This document shows positions 11,901 to 23,990 of a stretch of DNA of 64,000 bases, in pieces. Below the pieces are notes generated by a model that did no database searches, was not told the origin of the DNA, and was given only the letters and a program-made list of their open reading frames with translations. Each line of letters opens with the position of its first letter. The first letter of the stretch is position 1. The translations under genes were made by a program, and so were the position numbers. The DNA is taken from contig CM019825.1 of the NCBI GenBank assembly GCA_009763385.1, positions 5,204,252 to 5,268,251 of the forward strand. Direction: 5' to 3'. Source of the stretch: Coix lacryma-jobi var. lacryma-jobi (Eukaryota > Streptophyta > Magnoliopsida > Poales > Poaceae).

Positions 11901-14900
11901 CTTTTGATCCAATATTCCAGTCCTGTCACCACTCACTTTTTTGTGATTTTCTTTTCACCTATGTGATGCGAGGATCTCAGATATTTGATTGGGATCAGCT
12001 ATTTTTCTTTATGCTATTTTCTTGCACCAATTATGTGCTTACTAGTTTAGGTGCCTTAACAGATGAAGAACGCATATGCTGTTTCAAGGCTGAGGAAGAA
12101 AACTGGGTATACCAAAAAGCAATTCTATGATCAAGCATTAAAAATATACAAGGAGGTATGTCTTATTTATTTGTTAGAAACTGCTCATATAATTTAAGAA
12201 TGTAGACTACATTCGTGTGAGTTTCAGACTTACTTGCATGTACCACAACCACAATCTGGTTTCTGGTTTATGCAGTATTTAAATTCTTATAATAAGAAAT
12301 AATACCTAACAAATATGGGCAAGTATATAGTTTCATGAGAAGACAAGATCAATGGAACTAGATAGGTTTATTAGCTATTTAGCAAATCGACTGTCCAATT
12401 TATTGATCTACTTGCTTTATGGTTTCAACTTTTTCTTTGCTAATAAACCACCCAGACAGATGTGTAGTAGTAGCTTTATGATTTAGCCATTGTCCTGATC
12501 ACATTATGTGGATGATTTGCAGGGCCGTTACAGCCATTTTCAACATGATCCATTTAACATGTCTGTCCTATGTTACCCTTAATCTGTCATTGGCTGGTGA
12601 TTTTTTTTTCATCTTTTGAATTGCAACGGTTGCAAGATCAGCGTTGATCTTGCAGCTGTTGAGTGCATAGCACATGTGCCTTTTATTAACACAGATCATG
12701 AATTTTTATAATTTTATTTTTTCCAACATTTGAAAGAAACAGCGTCGTCCCATGAATACTGTTTATATGCCAGTGACAGCCCTATGACACAATTTGAAGT
12801 TCTTATTGTCATATTGATATCATCAGTTCTATCTTCTTTTACCAAACATATGACATTTTAGCCTTTCCATTTTCCTGCTAGAAATATATTATATGCCATT
12901 TTGCTATTGCAATTTTTACATTTACCCCAGTCACAATCGCTCATTAACTGTAAAATACCTAAGATAAATTAGTCCCTCTTAGCAAGGGAAACTACAGAAT
13001 ATGTTCATCAAGTAACTATCATCGCGTCATTGCCATTTCCCTCGTGCTTGTGCAAGAACCCAGGGTAATATCTACTTAGAAAGTAGAAACAGAGTACAAG
13101 TGCATAATACAAATTTTTCCCCTGTGGAATGCCTCTTTGTCTGTTGACATTGTTTAATCTACTTGATTCAGGTTAACACTCTAATGGCACATGGAGACAC
13201 ATCATCGCTCCGGAAAATTCTGACAGAGAGGATGCATTCTGTAAGGCCCTGTTTAGATGCTTTTTTTTTGTAGTTGTAGAAAATACCATGGTTTTATGTA
13301 ATAGTTTTGTATTGGAAAACCATGAAGTGTTTGAATGTAACAAACCTGGTAGTTTTGAAAGCCATATGATATTGCTAATACTGTAGTCTTTTGGAGCTTT
13401 AGAAACTCAGCTTTAGACCTCTTTCTTCCAAACCATGGTTTTGCACATCTCTAGATTCTAAAATTACAGTTTTCTAATACCACGGTTTCTGAAAACTACA
13501 ACATTAAAAAAGGCCCTTAGTTTCAACATGTCATCAATTCATGCTAGATGATTTACAAGGATTTTTCTGTTTTATTTCCTCTTTTCTTTTTGCCTGAAGA
13601 CTATAAAAAATGAACTAAAGAGAAGGCAGTCCATGTGGAATTCTGTACACTGGGAACTGGTGGAGCCTGCTGTTAGTATCAGAACTTTGAGGGCTCGCAT
13701 GGTAAGCTACTTCTTTTAGACTGTATATCTGTACATTCCAATGTTCCATAGACGAATTAACGTATTGTGGTATGTACACCTATTTAAGATCAAGGTGTAC
13801 ATGCTACATTTTTAACTCCAATATAGTCTCTCTGGTAAATTTATATTTGTTGTACTATGTTTTCCTGATTTGATACAGTTGGAATGTTGTTTTCTTTGCA
13901 GATTGGCCTCGATAAGAATGACCTTGATAAAGCTTTTATACAGCTTACACTTGAGTTTGTTACAAAACAGGTTTCATTCTCTCAGACTTCTCGTGCGATT
14001 AATGCAGTTCATATACCTAGTTTGTTTGTATTTGAATTGTTGGCTTGATGCAGATGATTCACTGGTTGTGTTCTGTCTCGCTATCTAACTTTTGTAGCTT
14101 GTATCTTCATTAATTGCTCTCCACTCTTAAGTCCTGCTCTTTATCTTTAAAATGGATAATATCTCTTGTTTACACAAAACAATCATGAGAGCTGTGTATC
14201 TTTGCAATATTCATGTTTTATTTTCCCTGTACAATCCATTACTGTTCTAAATTTCTAATGCTGAGCTTTTTTGTTCTTTATAATAAGATCTACTCTGGAC
14301 ACCTCACTGGTGCTGAATATGTTGCTTTTGTGTCGCGCTTGTATGCAGCAATTTTTAAGTGAATTCTGGCTTTCTTTTGTAACTTGCATCTGTGTATCAT
14401 TAAAGTAAGTCCTTGAAGTTCACATACCTAATAGCTAATAAGCATCAAAATTAGATTATGTATAACTTCTATGTTCAAAAATCAAAACACAATGTAAAAA
14501 ATGAATATCTCAACTCTTGAAAAATGCAGTAATCTATTGTTTTATGTAGTGCTTCATGCACATATTGTGATCAATCTTTATTACTCTTTCTGTAGAAATT
14601 TGAAGCCTATAATTCAAAGGGTGCAGTTGTGTCTGGAGACAAGTCGAAGGAGGTAAATTAAATACTCGAGAACATTTGAAACTGTAGTATCAAACAAGTT
14701 AGATTAAGATTAGCTAGGCTTTAGAAAACACCAAGTGTATGAACTAATCCTCAAAACTGCTTACAAGTCTATCACAGTTTAATAGTTCCTTGTTCAATTT
14801 GTCCTCAGGAGTCAGGATGTCTTCCACACTGTCCTAGTTTACATTGTTTTACTGGCTGATTACACTTCATGCATTCCAACATTACATTAATGTCAATTTG

Positions 14901-15872
14901 TCAACTTAACACTCAGTCAAGTGTTGAAAAGAAGCATTTGCTGTTGTGCTGGTTAACTAGTGTTGATGGATATAACCAGAACCTTGCTTTTTCTGGGTGC
15001 TGGTCTGTTGTCCTCAAGTAGGTAGTTGCCTTGCTGGCAGTAACATATAGGCATATAGCTAGTTGCAGGAAGCTGTAACTTAGATAGGAGCTGGATAAAA
15101 ACTACCATTTTTAGCCAACTACCCGCTAAGAACTGGTTGACACTTTTAAAGATGATTTCCTTGTCTGCAACTGTTAAGATAACCTATTCAACATGCCATC
15201 ATAAGCATGATTCACTATAATTCAATAGTACAGTGGACAATCAGTTTTGGTCTAGTCACATAGCTGGTTTACCCTCACCAGTTCTATCCAACTGTTTGCC
15301 ATCACTTTCAGAGTTTCAGGAAGTCAAATATCAAGTGGCTTTAGTTGAACTCTGTAGAAAAAAATTGTCTGTTTTGGCTTTAGTTGAACTCTCTAGGGAT
15401 TTTTTTTGACAACTTGTAATGAAATCACTTAAGAACTGCTCCATATGGAGACTACTTCTACTAGTAACTGTGTACACAAGGCAGGGTTTAATCAGGTGAT
15501 TTTTAGGGTGCTTTGAGGCCACAATAGCTGTAACTGTAGAACTGAGGCAGGGCACAAAAATTCTACCTGAGCTATTAGGTGAAGTTAATCGAATGAATAT
15601 GTAATCCTGTGTGGGAGAAATCAAGGGTGCTTTCAAAATTGTTCTAGATTAACAAAGTGATCGTGTACTTAAGAAGCAGTTCTTTATATGTTTCAAAGGA
15701 ATACTTATTTTCTTGCTCATTCATATCGAGATGTAATAACCTATAGTGTTAAACATCTATTCTGGTATCTGTATGTATTCTGTAGGTACTTGTGAAAGAC
15801 ATTTGGGTGTTTGAGAGGTCCCTTTTTCACCCCGGAGCATATTGGCGTGTATGTGGAAGAATTACTCTATAA
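8995..15872 (+). CDS. Tim44-like / mL45-type mitochondrial protein, 11 exons
   Basis: Exons: 8995-9068, 9355-9406, 9484-9579, 9672-9754, 11426-11477, 12063-12155, 13172-13240, 13600-13701, 13902-13970, 14596-14652, 15786-15872 (TAA). All junctions are GT-AG and phases agree, giving 834 nt and 277 residues. The N-terminus MALARLGRSLAGRLHRS is arginine-rich without acidic residues, a likely mitochondrial presequence. Residues from about 75 match the plant Tim44-related family: IPFWKRWFTLSGWRRTKEDI, then the LRKKTGYTKKQFY helix, and a Tim44-like/NTF2-type domain ending FHPGAYWRVCGRI. The family includes mitoribosomal subunit mL45 and Tim44-like proteins, acting at the inner membrane in translation or import. 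Which role applies here is not settled by sequence. Exon 2 is the least certain: its acceptor was chosen because it alone keeps the frame. No disabling change is seen, so the gene looks functional. Confidence 0.88.
9792..10177. mobile_element. MITE in intron 4 with CCCGTTTGGAT termini
   Basis: Perfect 11-base inverted ends (CCCGTTTGGAT and ATCCAAACGGG) bound an AT-rich core. Subterminal GGAATTGAATTC and GAATTCCAATTCC also pair. It has no coding capacity. It lies 37 bases after the intron 4 donor. The hAT-like assignment is a guess. Confidence 0.6.
10469..10617. mobile_element. Stowaway-like palindromic MITE in intron 4
   Basis: The unit of about 149 bases folds into one long hairpin. The left half has CCAAACTAGAAGACATTTTGG, shortened here to its outer part, and CTTTTCTAGATACAT. 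The right half has ATGTATCTAGAAAAG and CGTCTTATAATTTGG. TA bases flank both ends. This is the well-known grass Stowaway pattern ending in GGGAGTA. Confidence 0.8.
10836..11099. mobile_element. Stowaway MITE in intron 4
   Basis: The left end TACTCCCTCTGTCCC and right end GGACGGAGGGAGTA are the classic Stowaway (Tc1/mariner) terminal repeats with a TA target duplication. The 0.26 kb core is AT-rich and non-coding. Confidence 0.88.
11261..11298. repeat. 19-bp tandem duplication in intron 4
   Basis: CAAAATTGTTGCCTTAGTT occurs twice head to tail. It is probably replication slippage with no evident function. Confidence 0.75.
13244..13518. mobile_element. MITE-like insertion at the start of intron 7
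   Basis: GGCCCTGTTTAGATGC begins four bases after the exon 7 donor, and AAAAAAGGCCCTTAG ends the unit. Subterminal TTGTAGTTGTAGAAAA and GAAAACTACAACATT pair imperfectly. The right terminal repeat seems to have lost about 10 bases. It shares the GGCC.TGTTTAG end with the promoter MITE. Confidence 0.5.
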
Positions 15873-17118
15873 CGATAGTGATCACATTCACATTGTCGCC
15901 CTGGAGCTGAACAATGCCTCTTTCTTTTTTTTGTCGTGTCAAGTGGTAGTTCAATAAAATTTTGCCCTGCCCTCCTTTTTTTTTCCCTCCGGTCTAACTG
16001 ATGTCTAACAGGGTCTTCATCAGACACAAATAGGCAGCATTGTATTATTTATGTTTTTTCTTCTTTGCCTTTTTGATTAGCAGAAAATGACAGGTTTCCT
16101 GTTTATGCTTTTGTTAGAGAGCTAGCTTTTGGAGGGGCATACCGACCCCATTTGGAAGAATTTGCATATCATCATCATCAGGATCAGAATACAGAAATAT
16201 ACTGTCCAATATGTCATGTGTGCGACAGCCGACAAGGAAAAGCTGGGGCTCTTTCGTCCATGGCACTTTGCTCATGCTATTCGTACTCTGATCTTATCCT
16301 GCATTGGCACTAGAATTTCCGTTTAGTTAATTAAATTAAATTTCTGATGGTAGTAGTAAGGCTAGAGGAAGCCTTCCAAGTCCAGGCTCCTCTGTGTATG
16401 CTGCTGCCTGCTGGGCAGCGGTGACCTCGCATTATATTGGGTCCTGCCGTCTCTTTCAAGTTAGTTTCGTTTTAGAGAGAGAGAGAGAGAGAGAGAGCTC
16501 GGATCCAATCCGTAAGCGCCCGCGGACCGAATCGGAGTAGTATATATCACGCGCGCCGACCCTGCGGATTATTGTTAACAACGACGACTCCAGTGACAGC
16601 GTAGATACAGCATGCAGTACTACTGTATTTGTTGCGTTCGGTTCGGGTGATTCGTCGGCGGCGTCGATCGAGAGAATATTGGCACCCGCGGTGGTACGAG
16701 CTAGCTGCTAGTACAAGCTAGCTGCTAGCTTTAAGTTAACTTTTCTAATGGTGCTAACTCTTAGCAATAGCTCATAGTATGATTAGACCTATATTACATC
16801 CACACATGATCTTGTATTAAAATATAACAAAAATTCTAAGAGTCAGCTTATGAGCTAGCCATTGCGGCTGCCGTAAGCAATGGATGGGTATGGGATCCGG
16901 AAGGGCGGCCACGGCCACGGGATTAACAACGAAGCGACGACTTTGGGAGGGCGACGGCTACGACGACAATAATCAGCTGTGCCTGTGCCTGTGAACGAAG
17001 ACGATGGTGGGGGAGAGGTATGTAGAGATTAGAGAAGAGACCCCGTGACGATATATGACGAATGGCAGGCTTTGTTTAGTATACTCTGTCCATCCAAGTG
17101 GTTGGTTAATCTGCATGA
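15873..17118. other. 3' UTR and intergenic DNA with an (AG)12 microsatellite
   Basis: The 3' UTR probably occupies the first few hundred bases. An (AG)12 run lies at 16474-16497. AGCTAGCTGCTAG is duplicated near 16700. I recognise no gene or complete element. Confidence 0.5.
15953..15958 (+). terminator. Possible poly(A) signal of the mitochondrial gene
   Basis: AATAAA lies 81 bases after the stop codon within T-rich sequence. Plant signals are loose, so other sites are possible. Confidence 0.4.
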
Positions 17119-17250
17119 GGTCTTGTTTGGCTACACCCCAAAATACACCTCAATCCATGTGGGTTAGGAGGGATTAAAGTGTAATTTAGTTCAAGTTACA
17201 CTCTAATCCACTCCAACCCACATGGATTGAGATGTATTTGAGTGCAGCCT
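17119..17250. mobile_element. Palindromic MITE, right tip displaced by the TAT element
   Basis: GTCTTGTTTGGCTACACCCC at the left pairs with GTATTTGAGTGCAGCC at the right. Inner arms ATCCATGTGGGTT and AACCCACATGGAT pair perfectly. The expected last bases (complement of the GTTTGG tip) are replaced by the LTR start TGTCGG at 17251. The element was present before the TAT insertion. Confidence 0.7.
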
Positions 17251-18496
17251 TGTCGGTGTTTCGACCCCGGGGTATGACACTAACTAGTAATTATGATCGC
17301 GTGCTCTCTTCCTGGATGGTGATGCAAGATGACACAAGAATTTATCCTGGTTCGGGCGAAGAAGGCCCTACGTCCAACGGGGGGAGGATGCTCTTGTATT
17401 ACTTGCACCTAAGTGCTTGTACAGGGGCGTTACAAGCTCAACAAGCTTGGACCGGAGTCCGGACTCGTCTGGGTATGGTGTTGTATGGGCTTGTGTGCTG
17501 ACCCGAGTGGAGGTGGACCTAGACTTGTCTATTGTGGAGTTGTGTAACCGGGTGCGTGAAGACCCCTGGTCTCCTCTTTTATAGAGCAAGAGGAGGCCAG
17601 AGTTACACAGGAATGATACAGGAGTCGAGATGTACAATGCCCAATACAACAGAGGGTAGGAATTCTGTCTTGTCGGGGTCGCTGTAGCCGGCGTGGGGGC
17701 TGCTGTTGAAGCGTCCTTGAAGCGTGGCCTCCATCCCTGGCGCGGACGTGGAGACGTGGCGACGTGGAGGTCATGCAGCGCCCATCCCGACGCGTACATA
17801 ATGTGGCAGGGTTCCTCCGGGTCTTGGGGGTACCTGTCCTCCAATAGCAGGAAAGCCGTCAGAGCTCGAGGGGCGCAGGACCAGCCTCGAGGTGGCGTTT
17901 ACGTGGGGCTCGAGCCCCCGCAGGTATGGGCAAGTCCCGGAAAGCCCGGCCGAACAGCGGGAATCCAGGCTTCGAGAGGTGGCTCGAGGGTGCTACAGTG
18001 CAAGGTATGGCCGAACAGTGCTGTACTTGCGCCTTTTTGCCCATGCTTGAGGTGAAAGCGAGATTTGACTGTGGCTCCGGTTTACTGTGGCGCACATCGG
18101 GTTCCAGAGGACGTGACCGAAGTAGGTGAACGCATTAAATGCGCAGTGTGGGATTGACATCCGAAGTCTGGCGCTGCTCGAAGGAGATGTGAAATGTCTC
18201 GAGGGATAGGCTATCGTGCTTGAGAGGCTCGAGGTCCCCGCGCGGGGTCTCGAGGAGCGGTGTACGACTGTGGTGGGCTCGAGGCCTAGGTGCCAGGGCT
18301 CGAAGGGTAGGTTGCCGGGAGGCGGTCAGTAAGGCTTTGGCGAGTCTAAGCTTCCTGGCGGAGGGTCGGTGCGGCCGGCCTCGAGGGTTTGGTTTTTAGG
18401 GAGCTAGACTAGTTTCTCCTCTTATTAATTGGTGTTCTAGGTTTAACTTGTTTGTTTTGCGTCGATTGGGGGTACCCCTTTGGTGTTCCCCCGACC
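17251..18496 (-). repeat. 3' LTR of a TAT-lineage Ty3/gypsy element
   Basis: The left edge reads TGTCGGTGTTTCGACCCC. The right edge reads GGTGTTCCCCCGACC, followed by a polypurine tract on the minus strand. These are the terminal sequences of grass TAT-type LTRs. The last base appears mutated, since C stands where the A of CA is expected. A minus-strand TATA (CTATAAAAG) lies at 17576-17584. The partner 5' LTR is absent from the window. Confidence 0.72.
17576..17584 (-). promoter_or_regulatory. Putative TATA box of the TAT LTR
   Basis: The minus strand reads CTATAAAAG inside the LTR, followed by a GA-rich leader. It would drive the element RNA leftwards into the gene island if still active. 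Confidence 0.5.
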
Positions 18497-18510
18497 GTAG
18501 CCCCCGAGCC
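18497..18510 (-). other. Polypurine tract of the TAT element
   Basis: The minus strand reads GGCTCGGGGGCTAC directly before the LTR, typical of the CTGGGGGCTA tracts next to TAT LTRs. Confidence 0.6.
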
Positions 18511-19661
18511 CTTGTTTGAGTGCTTGCACTCGAGCACGGGCTCCTCAGCGGGATCGTGAGGGTTAGCTGACTGGTTCTCGAGGGTTTGGCTGTGTTGATT
18601 CCGCGGGTGTCGCGCGAGCGACACCCGCGGGTGTAGCCCTCGAGGCCATGGGGGAGTGGTTAGGACTCCCTCGTGGGCTTTCTTACGCGTGCGAGTGTGA
18701 GTGTCAGTTACGTCTTTTAGGTTCGGGAGTGTCGAGCCCCCGAGTTTTTTACCCTCTTTCGTCGAGGGGTGCCAGGCTGAACCGACCGGCCGGCACTTCG
18801 AGCCGTCCGGCACGCCGGTTGCCCTGGCTTGTCGTCCCGCGAGTCCTTTTGATCGGATGCGAGGGGGGATGCCTCGTACTACCACGAGCGGACAAGTATC
18901 GAGGTTCCCGGTGAGCTGGTAACGGGGGAATCCAAGTGAGACCTCGTGCCCCGTTCGATGGGGTCGACTGTAGCCCGGAGGCGATCTTATAAAGCATGGG
19001 TGCTCAGTCTGCAGGAGTGCCGGGTCCATTCGATAGGACCTGGTGGCTCGATGCCTCCTTCCGAGGGGATCTCACTGCATGTCGTGCTCCCCACCTTGGA
19101 TACACGTGAGGGGCCTCACGGGCTTGGCCCTCGAGCGATGCTGCGAGTGGCGCCCCTTGGTGTCCCTGACTCGGGTGCTCGAAGCCGGCTATCGAACCCT
19201 CTTCGAGGGCCAGCCTTCGCTGCTTCGAGACTTAGGGCTGGGGCCCGTTTTTACCTTCCTGAAGAAGCCTCCGTCGCTTGGAAACCTTCTGCCCGTTGGG
19301 CGCGCCTTTTTAGGCGAGGTAGTGGAGATCGTGGCGCTAGGGCGACTGACAAGAAGTCGGAGCGGCGGCCGTGGTGGGCCCGGAGGAGTGGAGCGAGTGC
19401 GGAGTTGCCGCGTGTACCTGTCGACCAGCTCGAGATGCGGTTAGGTGAGCACATTAAATGCGTGCGGTTACTTTTTCCGCCGTCGTGGGAAACCCCGCCC
19501 GTTGGGGTTTCCTCTTATAAATATCGAAAGAGAGGAGAGGAACCCTTTACTTTGCCTTTGCCTTCACCGCCGCCGTAGCCTCCGCACGCCTTCTTCCCGA
19601 GCCTGCAATTGGGAATCTTCCCGGCCGCCCGTCCGCTGCTCGAATCCGCGCCGTCGCCGCC
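18511..19661 (+). promoter_or_regulatory. Upstream region of the antisense gene, with TATA box
   Basis: About 1.15 kb of CTCGAG-rich DNA lies between the PPT and the antisense start codon. TATAAATA is at 19516-19523, 139 bases before the ATG, and is a good core promoter for plus-strand transcription. Open frames on both strands here have no recognisable motif and look like GC-rich chance. Confidence 0.5.
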
Positions 19662-20413
19662 ATGGCCGCTCCGACTCCAGCGCTGTCGGCCGAAGACTGG
19701 AGCCCGTCGAAGACGACGCAACGCGAGCTGGATTCGCTGGTGGCCCAGGGGCTCCTCCGTCCCAACCCGCAGGAGGGACCCGCGTGGTGGGTTCTTCCGT
19801 CGGAGGATCACCGGGAGCCGCACCAGCCGGAGGGGTATGTGGTGAGCTTCACACGCTACCACCGCATGGGGCTTGGCGTTCCGCCGAGCCGCTTCATGCG
19901 GGGGCTAGCTCACCACTTCGAGGTGGAGCTGCAACACTTCTCCCCCAACTCAATCTCGCACGCCGCCATCTTCGCCGCGGTGTGCGAGGGATATTTGAAG
20001 ATCGAGCCGCACTGGGAGATGTTCGCCCACCTCTTCCGGGGCGAGCTCTTCCTCAAGGCCTTGAAACCTAGCGGGAGGAGGCTCGTGCGTGTGGGCTCTC
20101 TCACCGTCACCGCAAGGACTGGGACCTCGTCGGCCAACGTCCCCCGCGAATATCTCCGCTACAAGCTTTCCACCAACCAGGCGGGGTGGGACGACCATTG
20201 GTTCTACCTGCGAAACGAGGGCGGGCTCCTTCCGCGGTACACCGGTGGGGTCATCACCCAACGCCCGGAGAAGTGGACCTGGGGCGTCGCAGCGGACAGG
20301 CAGGGCCACCTGATGCCGCTGATGAAGACGATGCGGTCGTTGGTGGAGGACAAGGGTTTGACCGTCCAGGCGGTTATTTGGGCGTTCCACCAGCGGAGGG
20401 TCCTTCCTCTGGC

Positions 20414-20418
20414 AGATC
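20414..20418. repeat. Target-site duplication of G1, left copy (AGATC)
   Basis: AGATC precedes LTR1 and recurs at 52268-52272 after LTR3. The match shows that the outer LTRs belong to a single insertion event. Confidence 0.9.
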
Positions 20419-23400
20419 TGTAACACCCTGATTTAATTTTTCCCCAATTTAATAAAAGGAATTAGAAATTAAATAGATTGGCTTGTTTATTAGAGGAGGA
20501 AAATAAAAATTTATTTAATATTGTCATGTTGCATTCAAGCCGTTGCATATTTTTTTATTGAGTGGAAAATAAATTTATTAAACCCGTATAGGGCGAATCG
20601 AATTTATTCTATTTAGAAAATCAACAAAACGATTAATAAAAGTTTTGCGAAATCAAACTCAAATTTTATTTTCAAAACCTAGGGAAAATATTTCTAAAAC
20701 TTTTCAAAGTAATTTTGATTTCAAACTGGTTTTGATTTTGAATTCAAAAGGCTTTAAAAAGTTTGGGAAAAAAAATCAAATGACAAAAAGGAAAAGAAAA
20801 AGGCAAGGGCCTCTCCTCATCCCTCCCTTCTCCTCTTTCAGCCCGGCCCGCGCCCACCTCCCGCTCCTCCCTCGCTCGGCCCAAGCCACGCGGCCGGCCC
20901 AACTCCTCTCACTCCCTCTCCCCGGCCCATTCCCCGTCTCCCTCCCGCGCCCACCTCCTTTCCCCTCCCCCGCGCGGCCCGTCTCCCCCGCGCCGCGGCC
21001 CGTTTCCCTCCCTCTCTTTGCAGTCACGCGCTCCGGCCGCTCGCCGCGACGGCCCACGCCGCCTCCTCTCGGCCGAAGCATGCCATCTTTCCCCCCTCCA
21101 GTCTCCGACGCACGGGTCCCACAAGTCAGGGTTTTCCCCAACCTCTCGCGCGATACCTCCGCACGGGACCTCCCCGCATCACGCGTGCGCTCGGCTTCAT
21201 CCTTCCGCCCGTTCAGGTCGAGTCATCTAGCAGATCGCGCCGCCTCCCCTCTCCCTTCGTCCCATAAGTACACCGCCTCCCCGAAACCCGCTCTCTCCTC
21301 CCCCTCCTTCCAGCCGCCAACACCATCGCCATCGCCATAACCAAGCTCCAATCGAGCTCGCTAGCGCATAGTGGAAAGCCGCCAACGCCCTCGTTCTCCT
21401 CTCTGTCGGCACCGCAGACACACGGAGCATCCAAGGGAACCAACCACGGCGTGAATCGGCGCCAGGAACTCCACGGCGTCGACCGCGCCGGATCCCGAAC
21501 CAGTCCTCCCGACTCCGCCGTCGTGTACGCCTCTCTGAGCAACCTCCCGCCGCGCGAAACCCCTCGGTGAGCTCGCCATCTTCCCTGCTTCCTTTCCCCC
21601 CGGCCTCCTAGGTCTCTACTAGTCTCTAGGGATCGATCCGAGCACCCCGGCGAGTCCCTCCCATGGCGCCGCCGTGTAGAGCCCAGGCGCCGCCGCCCTC
21701 GGCCTCGCCGACGGCCAAACCCTGCCACCGCACCGTCTGATCCAAAACTGACGGCCTAGATTAGATTCATCTCACGAACCGGTATACACCGGGTTCACAG
21801 TCCCGTGAACCCTGTCCACCACATCACCCCACCCGCAGTCCATAGCCACTCGGCACGCCAGTCCAACCCCGTGACGCCACGTATTCACACGTCAGCGCTA
21901 CGCCAGCCGGCCCTGCTACTTTTGCTAAAGAAACCCTGAAATATTCTGAAACTAACCCGCGCTACACCTCCACTGTTCACTGGGTCTCGGGTATCTTTCG
22001 ATCAAGCCCCTGAATTTCTGCGGAAACGAGGCGCGGTCCTCGGCACAGCCGTCCGCCCCGATCTAATCTCAGCCGTCCATCGCCCGATCGATGGCTGACG
22101 ACCCACCGTACCCCTTCGCTGGTGTCTTTTCGCTAAAGAGACCCTGCTTCTTTACATAATTAACCCGCGCTCCATCAGCACAGTAAATTGAGTCTGCGCG
22201 ATTCTTCCGAACTAGCCCCTGAGGTTTCACCGAATTGAGGCCCGGTCCGCCAGCCGATTAAATTCGGATTTTGATTTATTTAAAACACAAAATGAGTTCA
22301 ACCGATTTACAGATTTGCCACCAAACTTCAAAAGCCCATAACTTGCTCATTTTAACTCCGTTTTGACCCATTCAACTTGCGTTAGATTCATAATTCTATT
22401 CTCTACGCAGTAGATCTATTAGTTTACTATTTTCATACTGTTTGTTGTACTGTTATTTATTTCTATGTATTGTGCCATGTATGTTGCTTGGGCCAGAGAG
22501 TGCGGAGTACGAGGACGCTCCAGACCATCCTTGCGACCCAGTTGATTCGACCCAGTCCGAAGGCAAGTGTCCTTGAACATCTTGCACCTACTTTATTTTA
22601 CTTTTGGTACTAGAGTAGTTAGATCTTGTAGATGCATGCTTGTCATTAATTTGAATCCCATGTCAGGGTTTACTAGAATTTGTATATATTATCCTTGTCG
22701 CCTGTTTTGGGATGTTCGGGTAGGTGTCTTGCTTAGCCCTGCCGTCATGGATGGGATGGGAGTTAAAATGTTTATAAACTTGATTAATGAACTATGAAAC
22801 GAATGTGGACATGGTAATTTTGTAGTAACATGGTTATTAGGTAAATCCGGCAGGATGGACCCGTATTGGTGGTTTTGTGCCGTGGGACTCGGCAGCTGCT
22901 TTTGGTTTTTGGTTCGGGGCTCGTGCTAGACATATCCTGCCTGGATCCCTAGGACCCGGTTCTTGGACAAGTAACCCGGCAAAACAGCGCAGCCATGAGA
23001 TCTGGATGGGCTGGACCTGGCTAATTAATTAGTTTCCTCTAAGTTATGCTACACGGGGGTTGTATAGTGGCTCAAGAGGGGTCCCTTGGGGTCGTTGACT
23101 TATGGACAGGGGAGAAACCTACGTGTAACACAGACTTGGAGGGGCTTTGTAAAGGCCTTGCAGTGCAACCCGCTATGCACCTCGGCAGTGTTTAGCGTGA
23201 CGGGATCTGCACGACTCATGGGTAACGATGTGCAACCTCTGCAGAGTGTAAAACTGATATATCAGCCGTGCTCACGGTCACGAGCGGGCTTGGACTTCTT
23301 CGAGATTAGTTGGTTACTGGTTGATATTGGGTTCGGGACATCTGATGGACTTCAGGTGCGGGTGCCTGATGGACTTCAGGTGTTGGTTGCTCGGTGTGAC

Positions 23401-23974
23401 TCCGAGTGTGGTTGCTCGGTGCGACTCCGAGTGTTGTTACTTTTATACCGTGTCTGTCTATAACCTAGTAAATAGGTGCATAGGATTAATAGGATTAATA
23501 GGGTGTGTCGCTTTAGGCGCTTGAGTCAAACAAAGTCAGCCTACCTTGGTTATGAGCCTCATAAGCATATATTTCCTACACTTGCGGAGTACATTTCAAT
23601 GTACTCACCCTTCCTCTTTGTCCTCCCTGCTACCCCACCCAGACGCTGGAGACTACACGTACGAGGAGCAGGAGTATCCAGAAGACGGAGGCTACGACCC
23701 TGACGACCTGTATTAGGATGGCGCTACCCCCGGTCGACCTTCCTGTGGAGATGGAGTCCAGATTTTCCGCATCTTCGTCAGAGTTTACCTTAGAGTTAGT
23801 TTCATGAGAGTCTGTACTTTTCTTTCCGACCCGAGGGTCATTCATGTAATAAAGTTCGATATTATTAATAAAGCATTGTTTTGATATTTACTATGATGTG
23901 GATATATGTATGAAAATTGATCCTGGCATACATATATTGTGCTCCAATTTTGTTCTTAAAATTGGGGTGTCACA
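20419..23974 (+). repeat. G1 LTR1 (5' LTR, 3,556 bp)
   Basis: It starts TGTAACACCCTGATT and ends GGGGTGTCACA. GC-rich and AT-rich blocks alternate. Near 23342-23433 there are two short tandem duplications (CTGATGGACTTCAGGTG twice; a 25-base GGTTGCTCGGTG unit twice). Long frames in the GC-rich part have no known motif and repeat in every LTR copy. Confidence 0.9.
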
Positions 23975-23977
23975 GAG

Positions 23978-23990
23978 TGGTATCAGAGCC
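23978..23990 (+). other. G1 primer-binding site
   Basis: TGGTATCAGAGCC is an exact match to the complement of the plant initiator-Met tRNA 3' end, three bases after LTR1. Confidence 0.9.

Noticed and set aside
16690..16880. Possible MITE with GAGCTAGC ends
   Set aside because: The putative inverted ends are short and the core does not pair. I could not define boundaries or a target duplication.
18409..19578. Frames of about 200 codons on each strand between the TAT PPT and the antisense gene
   Set aside because: Composition-driven, mutually overlapping, without motifs. The region is better read as promoter and leader.
19662..20418. Active DNA transposase
   Set aside because: The Transposase_28-like domain name is historical. 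The gene lies inside a TAT retrotransposon in antisense, with no terminal inverted repeats or DDE signature for a DNA transposon.
20645..21728. Long open frames in the GC-rich part of G1 LTRs (also 29211-30293 and 48939-50021)
   Set aside because: They are Pro/Arg/Ser-rich in every frame and on both strands, have no known motif, and repeat only because the LTR repeats.
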